A DNA stretch of 64,000 bases from Orobanche coerulescens (taxonomy: Eukaryota > Streptophyta > Magnoliopsida > Lamiales > Orobanchaceae), in the NCBI GenBank assembly GCA_033398695.1, contig CM065805.1:72260762-72324761 (forward strand), given 5' to 3'. Below the pieces are notes generated by a model. That model saw nothing but the letters and a program-made list of their open reading frames with translations, searched no databases and was not told the DNA's origin. The position numbers and the translations under genes are program-made. The first letter of the stretch is position 1. The number at the start of each line of letters is the position of its first letter. This document shows, in pieces, positions 21,405-32,038 of this stretch.

Positions 21405-22176
21405 GTCTTGCGATCGTATATACGATATTTAGCATTTTGAATGCTTATTTTGTGATTTAGAATCACTTTGATAATCGTAGATATTTTATTGTTCGCCGTA
21501 GTGTCGTTTTTACGTGATTTTATATTATGGTATAAATCAGGTTTTTCTTGGAAATATGATTTATATTAATAATATATAGATCAAGAATAACAGGATTTTA
21601 GAAATCTGCCCGAAAACGAGCTGTATCCAATCGTTGGACGATTTTTCATATAGCTGCCGAGTGTGGTCGAGCACGTCAGGCCTGTGGTCGGACGCTTGCT
21701 GTATTCTGCCGAGTTAGTGCCGAGCGCATTGTTGTATCCAGCCGAGTGCTTGCTGGATCCGGCCAAGCGCGTTGCTGTATCCAGCCGAGTGCTTGCTGGA
21801 TCCGGTCGATCGCGTTGCTGTATCCTGCCGAGCAATTGCTGTATCCAGCCAAGTGCTTGCTGGATCCGGCCGAGCGCGTTGCTGTATCCTGCCGAGCACT
21901 TGTTGTATTCGGCCGAGTGCTTGCTGGATCCAGCCGAGCGCTTGATGTATCCTGCCGAGCACTTGCTGTATCCAGCCGAGTACGTGTTGTATTCTGCCGG
22001 GCGTGTACGGGCATGGTCGGGCCCATTTCTTGTCTAGAGCCGGTCGCGTCCTGTAGTCCGGGCGTGGCTGTAAGGCTGGCGGGCGAGTGCACAGTCTTTG
22101 CTTAGCGGTTTCAGTGTCGGGCTATATTTTCGATTATTGAATTTTCCTGTATTAAAATCATTAATTTGGAATTTTT
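21405..22176 (+). mobile_element. Copia leader remnant with minisatellite
   Basis: After the primer site the sequence resembles the leader at 44050-44140 read on the other strand (CGTATATACGATA, GAATGCTT...TTTGATTT). It then runs into a GC-rich tandem repeat and ends where the LTR-like duplication begins. No gag is present. Confidence 0.55.
21705..22005. repeat. 21-22 bp GC-rich minisatellite
   Basis: About fourteen imperfect units occur, with alternating versions GCCGAGTGCTTGCTGGATCC and GCCGAGCGCGTTGCTGTATCC. The array is far richer in GC than either flank. Because 21 is a multiple of three, several frames stay open on both strands, which explains the ORFs of 80-138 codons there. Confidence 0.88.
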
Positions 22177-22871
22177 GTGTTTTCACCCTTGTTGAATGAT
22201 TTTCATCAAACATTGATTTTTATTCGACGCGTTTTCGAGTATTAATCGGATCGATTCTCAATAGTTCTTGAGAAGAAGCCATCTTATCGAATTATAGGTC
22301 TAATTCGGTAAACCTTTGTTCTTGATCGTTCGAGTCTTCTTGATCGATATTATTACCTTTTCCGATATTACATCCATATTCATGCGTTCGATTTATCATA
22401 TTCACAAAATAAGACTTCTGCTACGATATACTTCTATACCTATACAATTTCCAAGCGATGCATACTCATTTTCCGAGCGAAATTGACGAGATCGAGTGAA
22501 GAAGGCGAAAAGCGGACAAAATTATCAATTCCTGCGCGTACGAGGACTTCATAGCAGTTTTGGTATTTTAATCATAACTCTCTCATACGAAGTCCGATTT
22601 AGGTGATTCAAGCGGCCATGGATAGATAAAAGAAAGATCTATAAATCATGTGAAACTAGCCAAGGTCCAATTATGCTTGTATCATGCCACAAGAACCGTT
22701 CAAATGTACAGTGGTGTTTATGGCCGAAAATTGTGGTCCAAGATTGATGAAGATTTGGTGAAGATTTTTTGAAAGGGACTTCCCCACACCAGCAACACAA
22801 AAGATTCGGCCACCCCCCATGTTCAAAGTCTTCTTTGATTTTGTCCCACATGTTGAAAAATCCCTTCCCAT
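22177..22871 (+). repeat. LTR-like R/U5 segment, copy 1 of a direct repeat
   Basis: It starts GTGTTTTCACCCTTGTTGAA and ends TTGAAAAATCCCTTCCC; the same ends recur at 23471 and 24173. The blocks TTTTTATTCGACGCG and TTATAGGTCTAATTCG match the reverse complement of the R region of gypsy element 1's LTR (about 5105-5215), so this is a relative of that LTR family. Confidence 0.75.
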
Positions 22872-23470
22872 ACAACAACAATTGATTCGGCCGATTCCCC
22901 CTCCATTTCCTTTTCAAAGTCTTCATTTTGTGTCACTTTCAAGTATCAAGATTTCCTTTGATCTTGTCCCCTTGTTGAAGATCTCTCCACACACACCAAC
23001 TATGGTTCGGCCGCCCCCCTTTGGGAAGATTTTCAAAGATTTCTTTTAGTCTTGACATCTAGAATGATAAACCATTTCATCAACAAAATCATGAAAGTTA
23101 TCATGATTGATATCTTTGTCAAGATCATGCCATGATTCCCCACCCCTTTACAATATTCAGCCGTCCACCGCCACCCCATGAAGTGTTTTTTTTTTTCATC
23201 TCAAATTATTCACACATGGGGCCAAGATCTTGTATAGATCATGAAAGATCTCTTCTCTCCATCTTCTCCACATTCGGCCGAACCCCCACTCCTTTGCACA
23301 TGAAGTGTATTTTTATTTTCTTAGTCAAATCAATAGTTTATTAGATTTTCCATGTATTTGTTAGATTATGTTCTTTTATTTTCAAGTGTATGTAATGTCT
23401 ATTTAAATGGCCGTTTTCGGCATATAAGGGGAATTGAAGATTTGAATGTTGAAGAAAAAGAATACACTTT
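22872..23470 (+). repeat. U3-like segment between the direct repeats
   Basis: Non-coding sequence containing several ATTCGGCCG(A/C) blocks. Near 23400-23435 there is a promoter-like stretch (TATTTAAATGG and CATATAAGG) about 50 bp before the second repeat copy, as expected for U3 ahead of R. The assignment is by position and by resemblance to the neighbouring LTR family. Confidence 0.5.
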
Positions 23471-24173
23471 GTGTTTTCACCCTTGTTGAATGATTTTCAT
23501 CAAACATTGATTTTTATTCGACGCGTTTTTGAGTATTAATCGGATCGATTCTCAATAGGTCTTGAGAAGAAATCATCTTATTGAATTATAGGTCTAATTC
23601 GATAAACCTTTGTTCTTGATCGTTCGAGTCTTCTTGATCGATATTATTACCTTTTCCGATATTACATCCATATTCATACGTTCGATTTATCATATTCACA
23701 AAATAAGACTTCCGCTACGATATACTTCCATACCTATACAATTTCCAACCGATACATACTCATTTTACGAGCGAAATCGACGAGATCGAGTGAAGAAGGT
23801 GAAAAGCGGACAAAATTATCAATTCCTGCGCGTACGAGGACTTCGTAGCAGTTTTGATATTTTAATCATAACTCTCCTATTCGGAGTCCGATTTAGGTGA
23901 TTCAAGTGGCCATGGAAAGATAAAAGAAAGATCTATAAATCATACGAAACAGTCCAAGGTCCAATTATGCTTGTATCAAGCCACAAGAACCGTTCACATG
24001 TACAGTGGTGTTTATGGCCGAAAATTGTGGTCCAATCTTGATGAAGATTTGTGAAGATTTGGTGAAGATTTGTTGAAAGGGACTTCCCCACACCAAAAAC
24101 ACCAAAGGTTCGGCCGCCCCCCATGTTCAAAGTCTTCTTTGATTTTGTCCCACGTGTTGAAAAATCCCTTCCC
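23471..24173 (+). repeat. LTR-like R/U5 segment, copy 2 of a direct repeat
   Basis: It matches 22177-22871 with only scattered substitutions. It breaks off after CCCTTCCC, exactly where the TR-GAG-like element's left LTR begins, so that junction truncates it. Confidence 0.75.
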
Positions 24174-24489
24174 CCAAATCACATCGGGTTATTACAGTGT
24201 CGTGGACCCTACACCCGGAGATCTACCAGGCGAAACATGACTAAAAAATATTAAATTAACCAATAAGGGAGATCACAGTCCCTACCATAATATCCGACAC
24301 AATATTCCAATAAGGAATTTCAACGACAACGATGGGCCTACATGGCCAAAATAAAAATACAACAACATCCACGAGCATCTGCTCGGGTAATACATAATGA
24401 CAAAGACTGACAACCTGGAGTACACTCCAATGACTGACCAACATGAACAATTTAGACTAGTATCGCTCGAATGCCTCGTCGCCATTAGT

Positions 24490-24705
24490 ATGAGGGCCGA
24501 AGCCACGACACGAAGCCGTATCACAATGAGGGCCGAAGCCACGGCACGAAGCCGTATCACAATGAGGGTCGAAGCCACAGCACAAAGCCGTATCACAATG
24601 AGGGCCGAAGCCACAGCACGAAGCCGTATCACAATGAGGGTCGAAGCCATGGCACGAAGCCGTATCACAATGAGGGCCGAAGCCACGGCACGAAGCCGTA
24701 TCAAA
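24490..24705. repeat. 36-bp tandem repeat, six units
   Basis: Units start ATGAGGGCCGAAGCCAC and end GAAGCCGTATCACA, at 24490, 24526, 24562, 24598, 24634 and 24670, with a partial unit at 24706. There are few substitutions between units. The partner LTR has eight units. Being a multiple of three, the array keeps frames open and encodes a spurious 12-residue repeat. Confidence 0.95.
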
Positions 24706-24945
24706 ATGAGACCATCCAGTGGTCGTGACCTACTAAATTGTAGGTGTTGGAAACCCAACCGCGAAGGTTCAATAACCAAACTTACCCATAATGAGCACTA
24801 GCCGAGATTAGCCTCCGAAACACAATTAATCACGAACGGCAATGATCCAAAGATTACCGAATTCACAGAAATGATAGTGCACTGCCTTGACTCTGCCAAC
24901 ACGACAATAATGATTCACGGATGGGCACCATTCTCGGCGGTCCCA

Positions 24946-25395
24946 ATTCAATACGTCGATTGCTTTAGAATGGCCAACCGATAACAATGATGCAGCGGAT
25001 GATTCAATACCTCGATTGCCTTAGAATGGCCAATCGATAACAATGATACAACGAATGATTGAACACCTCGATTGCGTTAACAGCCAATCGATAACAATGA
25101 TACAATGAATGATTGAGCACCTCGATTGCCTTGGAACGGCCAATCGATAACAGTGATACAATGAATGATTGAACACCTCAATTGCCTTAGAACGGCCAAT
25201 CGATAACAATGATACAATGAATGATTGAGCACCTGGATTGCCTTAAAACGACCAATCAATAATAGTGATACAATGAATGATTGAACACCTCGATTGCCTA
25301 AGAACGGACAATTGATAACAATGATACAATGAATGATTGAACACCTCGATTGCCTTAGAACGGTCAATCGATAACAATGATATAATGAATGCCTC
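24946..25395. repeat. 56-bp tandem repeat, about eight units
   Basis: The core CCTCGATTGCCTTAGAACGG then CCAATCGATAACAATGATAC recurs every 54-56 bp (CTCGATTGC-type starts at 25011, 25067, 25121, 25177, 25233, 25289, 25345). It is present only in the left LTR of this element. Confidence 0.92.
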
Positions 25396-26504
25396 GACAA
25401 CTTTAATCGGTTACCGACGTTGAAGATGAGAACGAATATGCCAATGCCTTCAATTGGCCAAGACAACATGAACGACAGGACGCCAACATTAATAACAATG
25501 ATTACAACAATGCTTAGATCGACATCAATATTAACAACAACAATCGATACATCAATACCACAAACCGGCTATCGACAATAACATTATCCACGAGTATCCA
25601 AATGCCTTGAACTAGTCGTGAATTAACAATAATAAACATTTGGCTTAATTGCCGAAGAGTATCGTATCGAACGACCCCTTAATATCAATGAACTCATGAA
25701 GAGACTAAGTCTCGGAATGATACAACACATTCATACACACATATGATAACATTAATCTCATTGACTAGTACAAGTATAAAACTTGCCTCAAATCGAAGGT
25801 GAGAAAGTCCTTCCACGATCAACGTCCTTGAAGACTTATCGGCCGCTCGAACAACCTTGAATGACACAACTACCAATAATTCGCTGAATATACGAATCAA
25901 GCATGATCAAAACTAATTCAAAAAGTCGATACAACACTATCCAAACTCATTGGGGCAATCTAACAAACACGTCGTAAACAATCTCCAATTGTTTACAACC
26001 AAAACTCAATTATACCAAAAACCAACTTCCAATGAATGATTCAATCCAACAAAATCTCATTAATACCATTAATACTCCAATAGTAATACTTCATTCGAGA
26101 TTACGACAACATCTAGTCGAAAACCCCCAAAATTCTAAAGTCAACACCCAAGGTGTTCTTGAACCCCCACAATTCCAAATATTCACAAATTCCAAAAATT
26201 ACATCAATGAATCCATAAGAATACAAGTATCCAAGGTATATAATCCATAATCAACATATTCCATCATGATAGCAAGTTAACTCGAAGAGATCGGGAAGAA
26301 AACCTTCAAATCCCGAAATTCAAGATTCAATGAAAAATTACCTTGATTTGGAGTGATGGAGTGGATGAAATGATGATTAATATGAACTAGGAGCTTTAAG
26401 ATGATGCTAGATGATTGAAGCTCGAAAAGACCTTCCCGAATCGCCCAAGATCGTCCGAAATGGTTGAGAAATAAAGAAATGACGATGCGAAGAGTGAAAT
26501 GTCT

Positions 26505-26512
26505 TATTTATA
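26505..26512 (-). promoter_or_regulatory. TATA box of the TR-GAG 3' LTR
   Basis: On the minus strand TTTTGTATAAATAAGACATTTC contains TATAAATA. The same string occurs at 31613-31620 in the partner LTR. The palindrome array lies immediately upstream in the minus-strand sense. Confidence 0.75.
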
Positions 26513-26522
26513 CAAAACTCAG

Positions 26523-26935
26523 ATTAGCGCGCGCTAGCTCCTGTGTTTAGCATGCACTAGCGGGTTCACTGGGTAGTCCAGTACCCACTACCTGCATTGT
26601 TAGTGTGCGCTATGAACTTGGTAGCATGCGCTAACACTTCCTCTTAGCGTACGCTAACCGGATGTTCAGCGTGCGCTACCTGATAGTTGATGCCCAGTAT
26701 ATTGGAGTCCAGAACCCACTGACCTCTGCCTTTCTGCGATAACGTGCGCTACTCCTACACATAGTTAGCGTACGCTACTTACCACTCGTAGCGTGTGCTA
26801 TGAATTTCCCAAATCAGACCAGTACCTTCTGTACTGTCTGCCACACTTGCGCTAGCGTGCGCTAATACTGAGCTATAGCGTGCGCTACCTGAACTCCATT
26901 AATGCACGATAACAAGAGTACGTAGCATGCGCTAC
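26523..26935. promoter_or_regulatory. Palindrome array TAGCGTGCGCTA (copy B, 12 units)
   Basis: About twelve near-palindromic 12-mers occur in 410 bp. Examples: TAGCGCGCGCTAG at the TATA-proximal end, TAGCATGCACTAG, TAGTGTGCGCTA, TAGCATGCGCTA, TAGCGTACGCTA, CAGCGTGCGCTA and TAGCGTGTGCTA. The sequence between units is not repeated. The variants differ mainly by CG to TG/CA changes. Confidence 0.88.
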
Positions 26936-27159
26936 CTCTCATTCTGAATACCAAAATATTATGATGATGATGACAATAATCTCTTCTCGATGTGAAACAG
27001 TGATGAATGACGAATAACAACTAATATGCGATTCCAAAGTACGCCGAATGGTGAACACAATTGAATAAACATGAATGATGAATGATTATTACTAAATGAA
27101 AAATTTTATGAGTGACAATTACTGAATGATATTCAATGAATTCACAACTGGGTATTACA

Positions 27160-27190
27160 TACTCCCCCCTTAAAAAGAGTTTCGTCCCCG
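27160..27190 (-). other. Polypurine tract and pol 3'-end remnant
   Basis: On the minus strand the sequence reads TTTCGGGGACGAAACTC, TTTTTAAGGGGGGAGTA and then the LTR start TGTAATACCC. The purine run is the plus-strand primer. The preceding TTTCGGGGACGAAA resembles the end of pol in TGTAATACCC-type gypsy elements, a trace of the lost pol. Confidence 0.75.
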
Positions 27191-27870
27191 AAACTACGGG
27201 TAAACAACTCGGGATATGAACTATCCATCATGATCTGAAAACAATTCATAAATAGTCCTTGGAACCATATCCATCGCACGCTCAAGTCCCCATGACTTGA
27301 CGTCTCGAATCAAAATGAATGATTACCCAGATTATCACGAAACCCCGGGTACAACCCAAAAGGGAAGAAAATCAAATAAAATGACCCAAATCTCAAGCTT
27401 CAATTACGATCATTATAAAATAGATCAACAATAAAAGATCCACAATCACGATACATTAATACGGATTGAGTTACACAGTCTTTAAAAAAAACAAGGCTAC
27501 ATCTCAAATGTACCCAACATCTATATCCTCCATATCATCGATCTCTTCGGTCCCATCGATTCAAGGTAGACCCAACTCTGAACTCACCGCTCAATATGAT
27601 CCCAGAAGGTCACTAGAACAAGAATGATCACAATGAATGATAATGAATTGAAATCCAACAAGGATCAAGAATGACTCACCGAGGTGAAGTAATAACACAA
27701 TGAGCAATAGCTCAAGTGAAATGATTGGAACCATTGTTCCCCGTGAATTGAATGACCAGTTTGATAATTACAAGTCTTAACATGATTGATGCATGATGAA
27801 TGAATTATATGAATGAATGAATGACAATGAAATGAATGATTATCCTATTACCGAGCAAGAATTAACTTGT
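27191..27870 (-). mobile_element. Non-coding stretch where pol is expected
   Basis: No RT, integrase or protease motif is readable in any frame. The sequence is rich in ATGAATGA-like runs near 27610-27840, giving many short stops. It separates gag from the polypurine tract and marks the absence of pol. Confidence 0.6.
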
Positions 27871-28350
27871 TTAAAACTGGTGATGAATGTCCTTACCTCT
27901 GGCTCTCGAAGCCTGATAGGACCCCTTGGATGATGCACGGGCTGGAGTAACAAAATCCCTCGAGGCTTGTGAGCTCTCTTGAGATCCACCGGCACTACAA
28001 CTCCTGCAGTATTTCCGTAGGTGTTTCTGCCTCCCACACAGAAAACAAACCATAGCTGGCACCGTACATCGAGTACTAACGTGCCCTGCTGAATCACAGT
28101 TAAAGCAAACAATAGTCCAACTCGTCGTCTGAGAGGAAAATGCTTCCCCAGCATGAAGATGACTAGAAAACAACCTCTTGGGCGCCGGAGCCCGATGTCC
28201 CTCTGAACGAACCGACATCCCAGTCCTCCCACCAGAAGAAGCTGAAGGATGCTTCTGAGTAAGCTCCTTAATCAAAAGCTTTGCTCCAAGAGCCTTCTCG
28301 ATGAACTCACTAAGCGAAGTACAATTGTGATTGAACAACTGCATCCTCAA
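27871..28350 (-). pseudogene. Gag C-terminal part with two zinc knuckles (TR-GAG)
   Basis: The minus-strand frame contains MQLFNHNCTSLSEFIEKAL, a basic serine-rich stretch, and two CCHC boxes: CFNCDSAGHVSTRC and CFLCGRQKHLRKYC. Both fit C-x2-C-x4-H-x4-C and would bind RNA in the nucleocapsid part of Gag. It ends with a Ser/Arg-rich tail at 27871. It is separated from the upstream gag frame by stop codons between 28350 and 28432. It is not followed by protease. Confidence 0.85.
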
Positions 28351-28431
28351 CTACGGATTTAGCCTCTTGCTAAAATACTTGATCTTATCCGCCTCAGTAC
28401 GGATAACAGATGAAGCAAACTAAAGAAGTCC

Positions 28432-28935
28432 CTAAAACTTCTCAGCAATAACAATAACACCCTCGTCCTCGATGGGTTCGGGGTTTAAAACCTCTGATAA
28501 CTTGGCTTCACGAAGTGGAGCCAGATAATACCTCTCTAACATGAGAGTCTTGAACTTGCTCCAAACATAATCACGATCGGTGGGTTTCACAGAAAGCCAC
28601 CAAGAATAAGCACCCTTACTCAAGTAGTAAGACGCTAATGCCACTTTACTCTCTCCCAAACACTGAACCATGTCGAAGAGTTTATCAAAATGCTCAAGCC
28701 AATGAATAATATCAGCTGGTTCCGACGAACCCTCAAAGGTGGGCGGTCTCTGACGAGAGATATCGCCGATAATCTGACTCACTCCTCCAGTCTGTCCATG
28801 AAACGGCACCTGGAATCCTTGCTGTGGTGGACCACGAACCATCGAGGTCTGCATGGTCTCCATCAGACGCGTCATCTGAGTCATCTAGACCATCATGCAC
28901 TGCATGCATATAAATGGGTCCACCCGAACACCTGA
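28432..28935 (-). pseudogene. Gag N-terminal part (TR-GAG)
   Basis: The minus-strand frame from MTQMTRLMETMQ (28884) reads the Retrotrans_gag core: RPPTFEGSSEPADIIHWLEHF, DKLFDMVQCLGESKVALASY, YLSKGAYSWWLSVKP, FKTLMLERYYLAP. It ends at AEKF with a stop where the family continues. The reading sense extends upstream to about 28935, so the true start is uncertain. The product would assemble virus-like particles. Stops make this copy defective. Confidence 0.87.
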
Positions 28936-29768
28936 CAGTGAATGAGTAGCCTAGCTAACTGATGAACACATGTTATCCCTCGTATCCTTGCAGGTATTCA
29001 CACGAGATACCGGGTTTCGGCCCGCACCGCAGCCTCTTCCCTTGCGTCCTCTGACAGCTCTGTCCATACTGAAGTAGGAAGGCCACCTGATAATTATTGA
29101 TCCCGCATGAATATCGCATTATGATTACGTTATGGAATGATAATAATGAGCATACATGCTCTACTACAATGAACGCATTAATAATGCAATAAAAATGATC
29201 GTCCACATGACGCCGGAATATGATAAGATTGCACGAAAGATCAAGTGAGGTGACATGATTATCTGATGAAATTCCTGAAATGATTTTCTTGAACAAGTTA
29301 ACAAGGTTGGTAATTCGATCCACAAGATCACAACTGAGCAATGAGATTGATTGAGTGATTAATGAATCAACATGATCGACAAGATCAAAATGATGATTGA
29401 GGATTGTTGACTAATGAATGAGTTGATCCTAAGCACTTACAAAGGTCACACATGCTCCAATACAATTAGTCATGAATCAATCGTAACACTAATGTCACAT
29501 ATAGGTTTCAACAAAGCATGTATAATTAATGACATGATGAATATATGAACATATAGAGAATCGAGTCCTTACATAGGTCAAACGAAGCTTCGAGGTCTCG
29601 CGATACTAGTCTTCACTGACGACGACTACATGAATGAATGACTTGTGCAGTCGTACAAATTTGACGACTCACAAAACCCGACTGTCCAAGTTGTCATAAC
29701 CTGATAGTCCCACTACTACCGCGCCAGTAGAGTCACATCACTCACATATTAGGGCATCTCACAACCCA
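28936..29768 (-). mobile_element. Leader between 5' LTR and gag
   Basis: No open frame of note. The sequence is non-coding with scattered ATGATTGA-like motifs. Its position between the LTR/primer site and gag makes it the 5' untranslated leader, likely to hold packaging signals, though none can be recognised. Confidence 0.55.
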
Positions 29769-29788
29769 AGCTCTCTGATACTATCTTC
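29769..29788 (-). other. Degenerate primer-binding site (TR-GAG)
   Basis: On the minus strand the LTR end GGGTGTTACA is followed by GAAGATAGTATCAGAGAGCTTGGG. TAGTATCAGAG differs by one base from TGGTATCAGAG, so the initiator-Met primer is likely. Confidence 0.7.
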
Positions 29789-30564
29789 TGTAACACCCCC
29801 AAATCCCATTGGGTTATTATAGTGTCGTGGACCCCACTTCCGGAGATCCACCAGGCGAAACATGACTAAAATACATTAAATTAACCAACAAGGGAGATCA
29901 CAGTCCCTACCATGATATCCAACACAATATTCCGATAAGGAATTTCAACGACAACGATGGGCCTACATGGCCAAAATAAAAATACAACAACATCCACGAG
30001 CATCTGCTCGGGTAATACATAATGACAAAGACTGACAACCTGGAGAACACTCCAATGACTGACCAACAAGAACAACTCGGACTAGTATCGCTCGAATGCC
30101 TCATCGCCATCGTCATGCCCCTATGTCTCAACTCTCTCGTCACAAGCACCTAAAACATGAAAACATGTTCCGCCCCATGGGGTCAGTCATCCAGATAATG
30201 AACATCAAATACATGTATAACATGATATGCATCCAAAGGCAGAATGAAATGGTACAATGATAATAATACGAGATGCTCACAAACCAAGGTAAGAACAAAG
30301 CATTCGTGAAACACTATGCCCACGACATACTATTCATAACTGTTCAACAGGTTAGAACATAAGTGCCCAAGGACGAATCATAATTATAGAGCACCACAAT
30401 GAATTACACGAACATGAACCAAACCAGAACTGAATTAAATATGAATCACAATGCCCGAGGGCTCCAACGAAAATACAAAGACATCACAAAGGCCTGAAAG
30501 CCACTCAGCCGAAGTTATCAAATATCACAATCACCTGAAAGCGAAACAGCCTGAAGATGTATCA

Positions 30565-30852
30565 ATGAGGGACGATGCCACGGCACGAAGCCGTATCACA
30601 ATGAGGGCCGAAGCCACGGCACAAAGCCGTATCACAATGAGGGCCGAAGCCACGACACGAAGCCGTATCTTAATAAGGGACGAAGCCACGACATGAAGCC
30701 GTATCACAATGAGGGCCAAAGCCACTGCACGAAGTTGTATCACAATGCGGGCCGAAGCCTCAGCATGAAGCCGTATCACAATGAGGGCCGAAGCCACGAC
30801 ACAAATCCGTATCACAATGAGGGCCGAAGCCATGGTATGAAGCCGTATCACA
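30565..30852. repeat. 36-bp tandem repeat, eight units
   Basis: Units begin at 30565, 30601, 30637, 30673, 30709, 30745, 30781 and 30817 (ATGAGGGCCGAAGCCAC...GCCGTATCACA), followed by the partial unit ATGAGACCATCC, as in the other LTR. They are more diverged than the six units at 24490. Confidence 0.95.
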
Positions 30853-31612
30853 ATGAGACCATCCAATGGCCGTGACCTACTGAATTGTAGGTGTTGGAAA
30901 TCCAACCGCGAAGGTTCAAGCCCCAAACTTACCCATAATGAGCAATATCTGAGACTAGACTCCAAAACACAATTAACGAGACAAGTACCAACAATTCGCT
31001 TAATATACGAATCAAGCATGATCACAACTAATTCAAAAAGTCGATACAACACTACCCAAACTCATTGGGGCAATCTAACAAACACGTTGTAAACAATCTC
31101 CAATTGTTTACAACTAAAACTCAATTATACTGAAAACCAACTTCCAATGAATGATTCAATCCAACAAAACCTTATTAATACCATTAATAATCTAATAGGA
31201 ATACTTCATTCGAGATTACGACAACATCTAGTTGAAAACCCCCAAAATTCCAAAGTCAACACCCAAGGTGTTCTTGAACAATTCCAAATATTCACAAATT
31301 CCGAAAATTACATCAATGAATCTATAAGAATACAAGTATCCAAGGTAGATAATCCATAATCAACAGATTCCATCATGATACAAGCTAACTAGAAGAGATC
31401 AGGAAGAAAACCTTCAAATCTCGAAATTCAAGATTCAATGAAAAATTACCTTGATTTGGAGTGATGGAGTGGATTAAATGATGATTAATCTGAACTAGGA
31501 GCTTGAAGATAATGCTAGATGATTGCATCTCTAAAAGACCTTCGCGAATCGCCCAAGATCGTCCGAAATGGTTGAGAAATAAAGAAATGACGAAGTGAAG
31601 AGTGAAATGTCT

Positions 31613-31620
31613 TATTTATA
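31613..31620 (-). promoter_or_regulatory. TATA box of the TR-GAG 5' LTR
   Basis: TATTTATA (minus TATAAATA) is followed on the minus strand by AGACATTTCAC, identical to the other LTR. This copy would drive the gag transcript. Confidence 0.75.
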
Positions 31621-31624
31621 CAAA

Positions 31625-32038
31625 ACCCAAATTAGAGCGCTATAGCTCCTGTGCTTAGCGTGCACTAGCGGGTTCACCGGGTAGTCCAGTACCTACTACC
31701 TGCATCGTTAGCATGCTCTATGGACTTGGTAGCGTGCGCTAACACTTCCTCTTAGCGTACGCTAACTGGATGTTCAGCGTGCGCTACCTAATAGTTGATG
31801 CCCAGTATATTGGAGTCCATAGCCCACTGTCCTCTATCTTGCCGCCATAGCGTGCGCTACTCTTACGCCTTAGTGTGAGTTACCAGCATAGTTAGCATAC
31901 GCTACTTACCATTCATAGCGTGTGCTACGAATGTCCTAAATCAGCCCAGTACCTTCTGGACTGTCTACCACACTTGCTATAGCGTGCGCTACCTGAACTC
32001 CATTAGCGCGCGCTAACAAGAGTACGTAGCGTGCGTAC
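31625..32038. promoter_or_regulatory. Palindrome array TAGCGTGCGCTA (copy C, about 13 units)
   Basis: The set includes TAGCGTGCACTAG, TAGCATGCTCTA, TAGCGTACGCTA, CAGCGTGCGCTA, TAGCATACGCTA, TAGCGTGTGCTA and a perfect TAGCGCGCGCTA near 32005. Unit positions correspond to copy B, with a few units gained or lost. Confidence 0.88.

Larger units (their letters stand above)
24171..27159 (-). repeat. 3' LTR of the TR-GAG-like element
   Basis: It runs from CCCCCAAATCACATCGGG (U5 end, tip missing) to GGGTATTACA (U3 start on the minus strand). It contains a 36-bp repeat array (24490-24705), an extra block of about 1.0 kb absent from the partner (24836-25868) with a 56-bp repeat array, a minus-strand TATA box at 26505-26512 and a palindrome array at 26523-26935. 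It lacks a block of about 0.45 kb found at 30118-30564 in the partner. Confidence 0.82.

Noticed and set aside
21663..22105. Open frames of 80-138 codons on both strands
   Set aside because: They follow from a 21-bp minisatellite lacking stops; the protein would be a low-complexity repeat and frames are open on both strands.
24490..24705. 36-bp direct repeats that look like a CRISPR repeat length
   Set aside because: Units are head to tail with no spacers, inside a plant LTR, and the paired LTR has the same array.
24282..24801. Frames of 134-165 codons over the 36-bp array
   Set aside because: A unit length divisible by three keeps any frame open; no initiation context or domain; the same happens at 30451-31052.
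25021..25469. Minus-strand ORFs with repeated SLYHCYRL-like peptide
   Set aside because: Translation of the 56-bp array only; units shift frame relative to each other.
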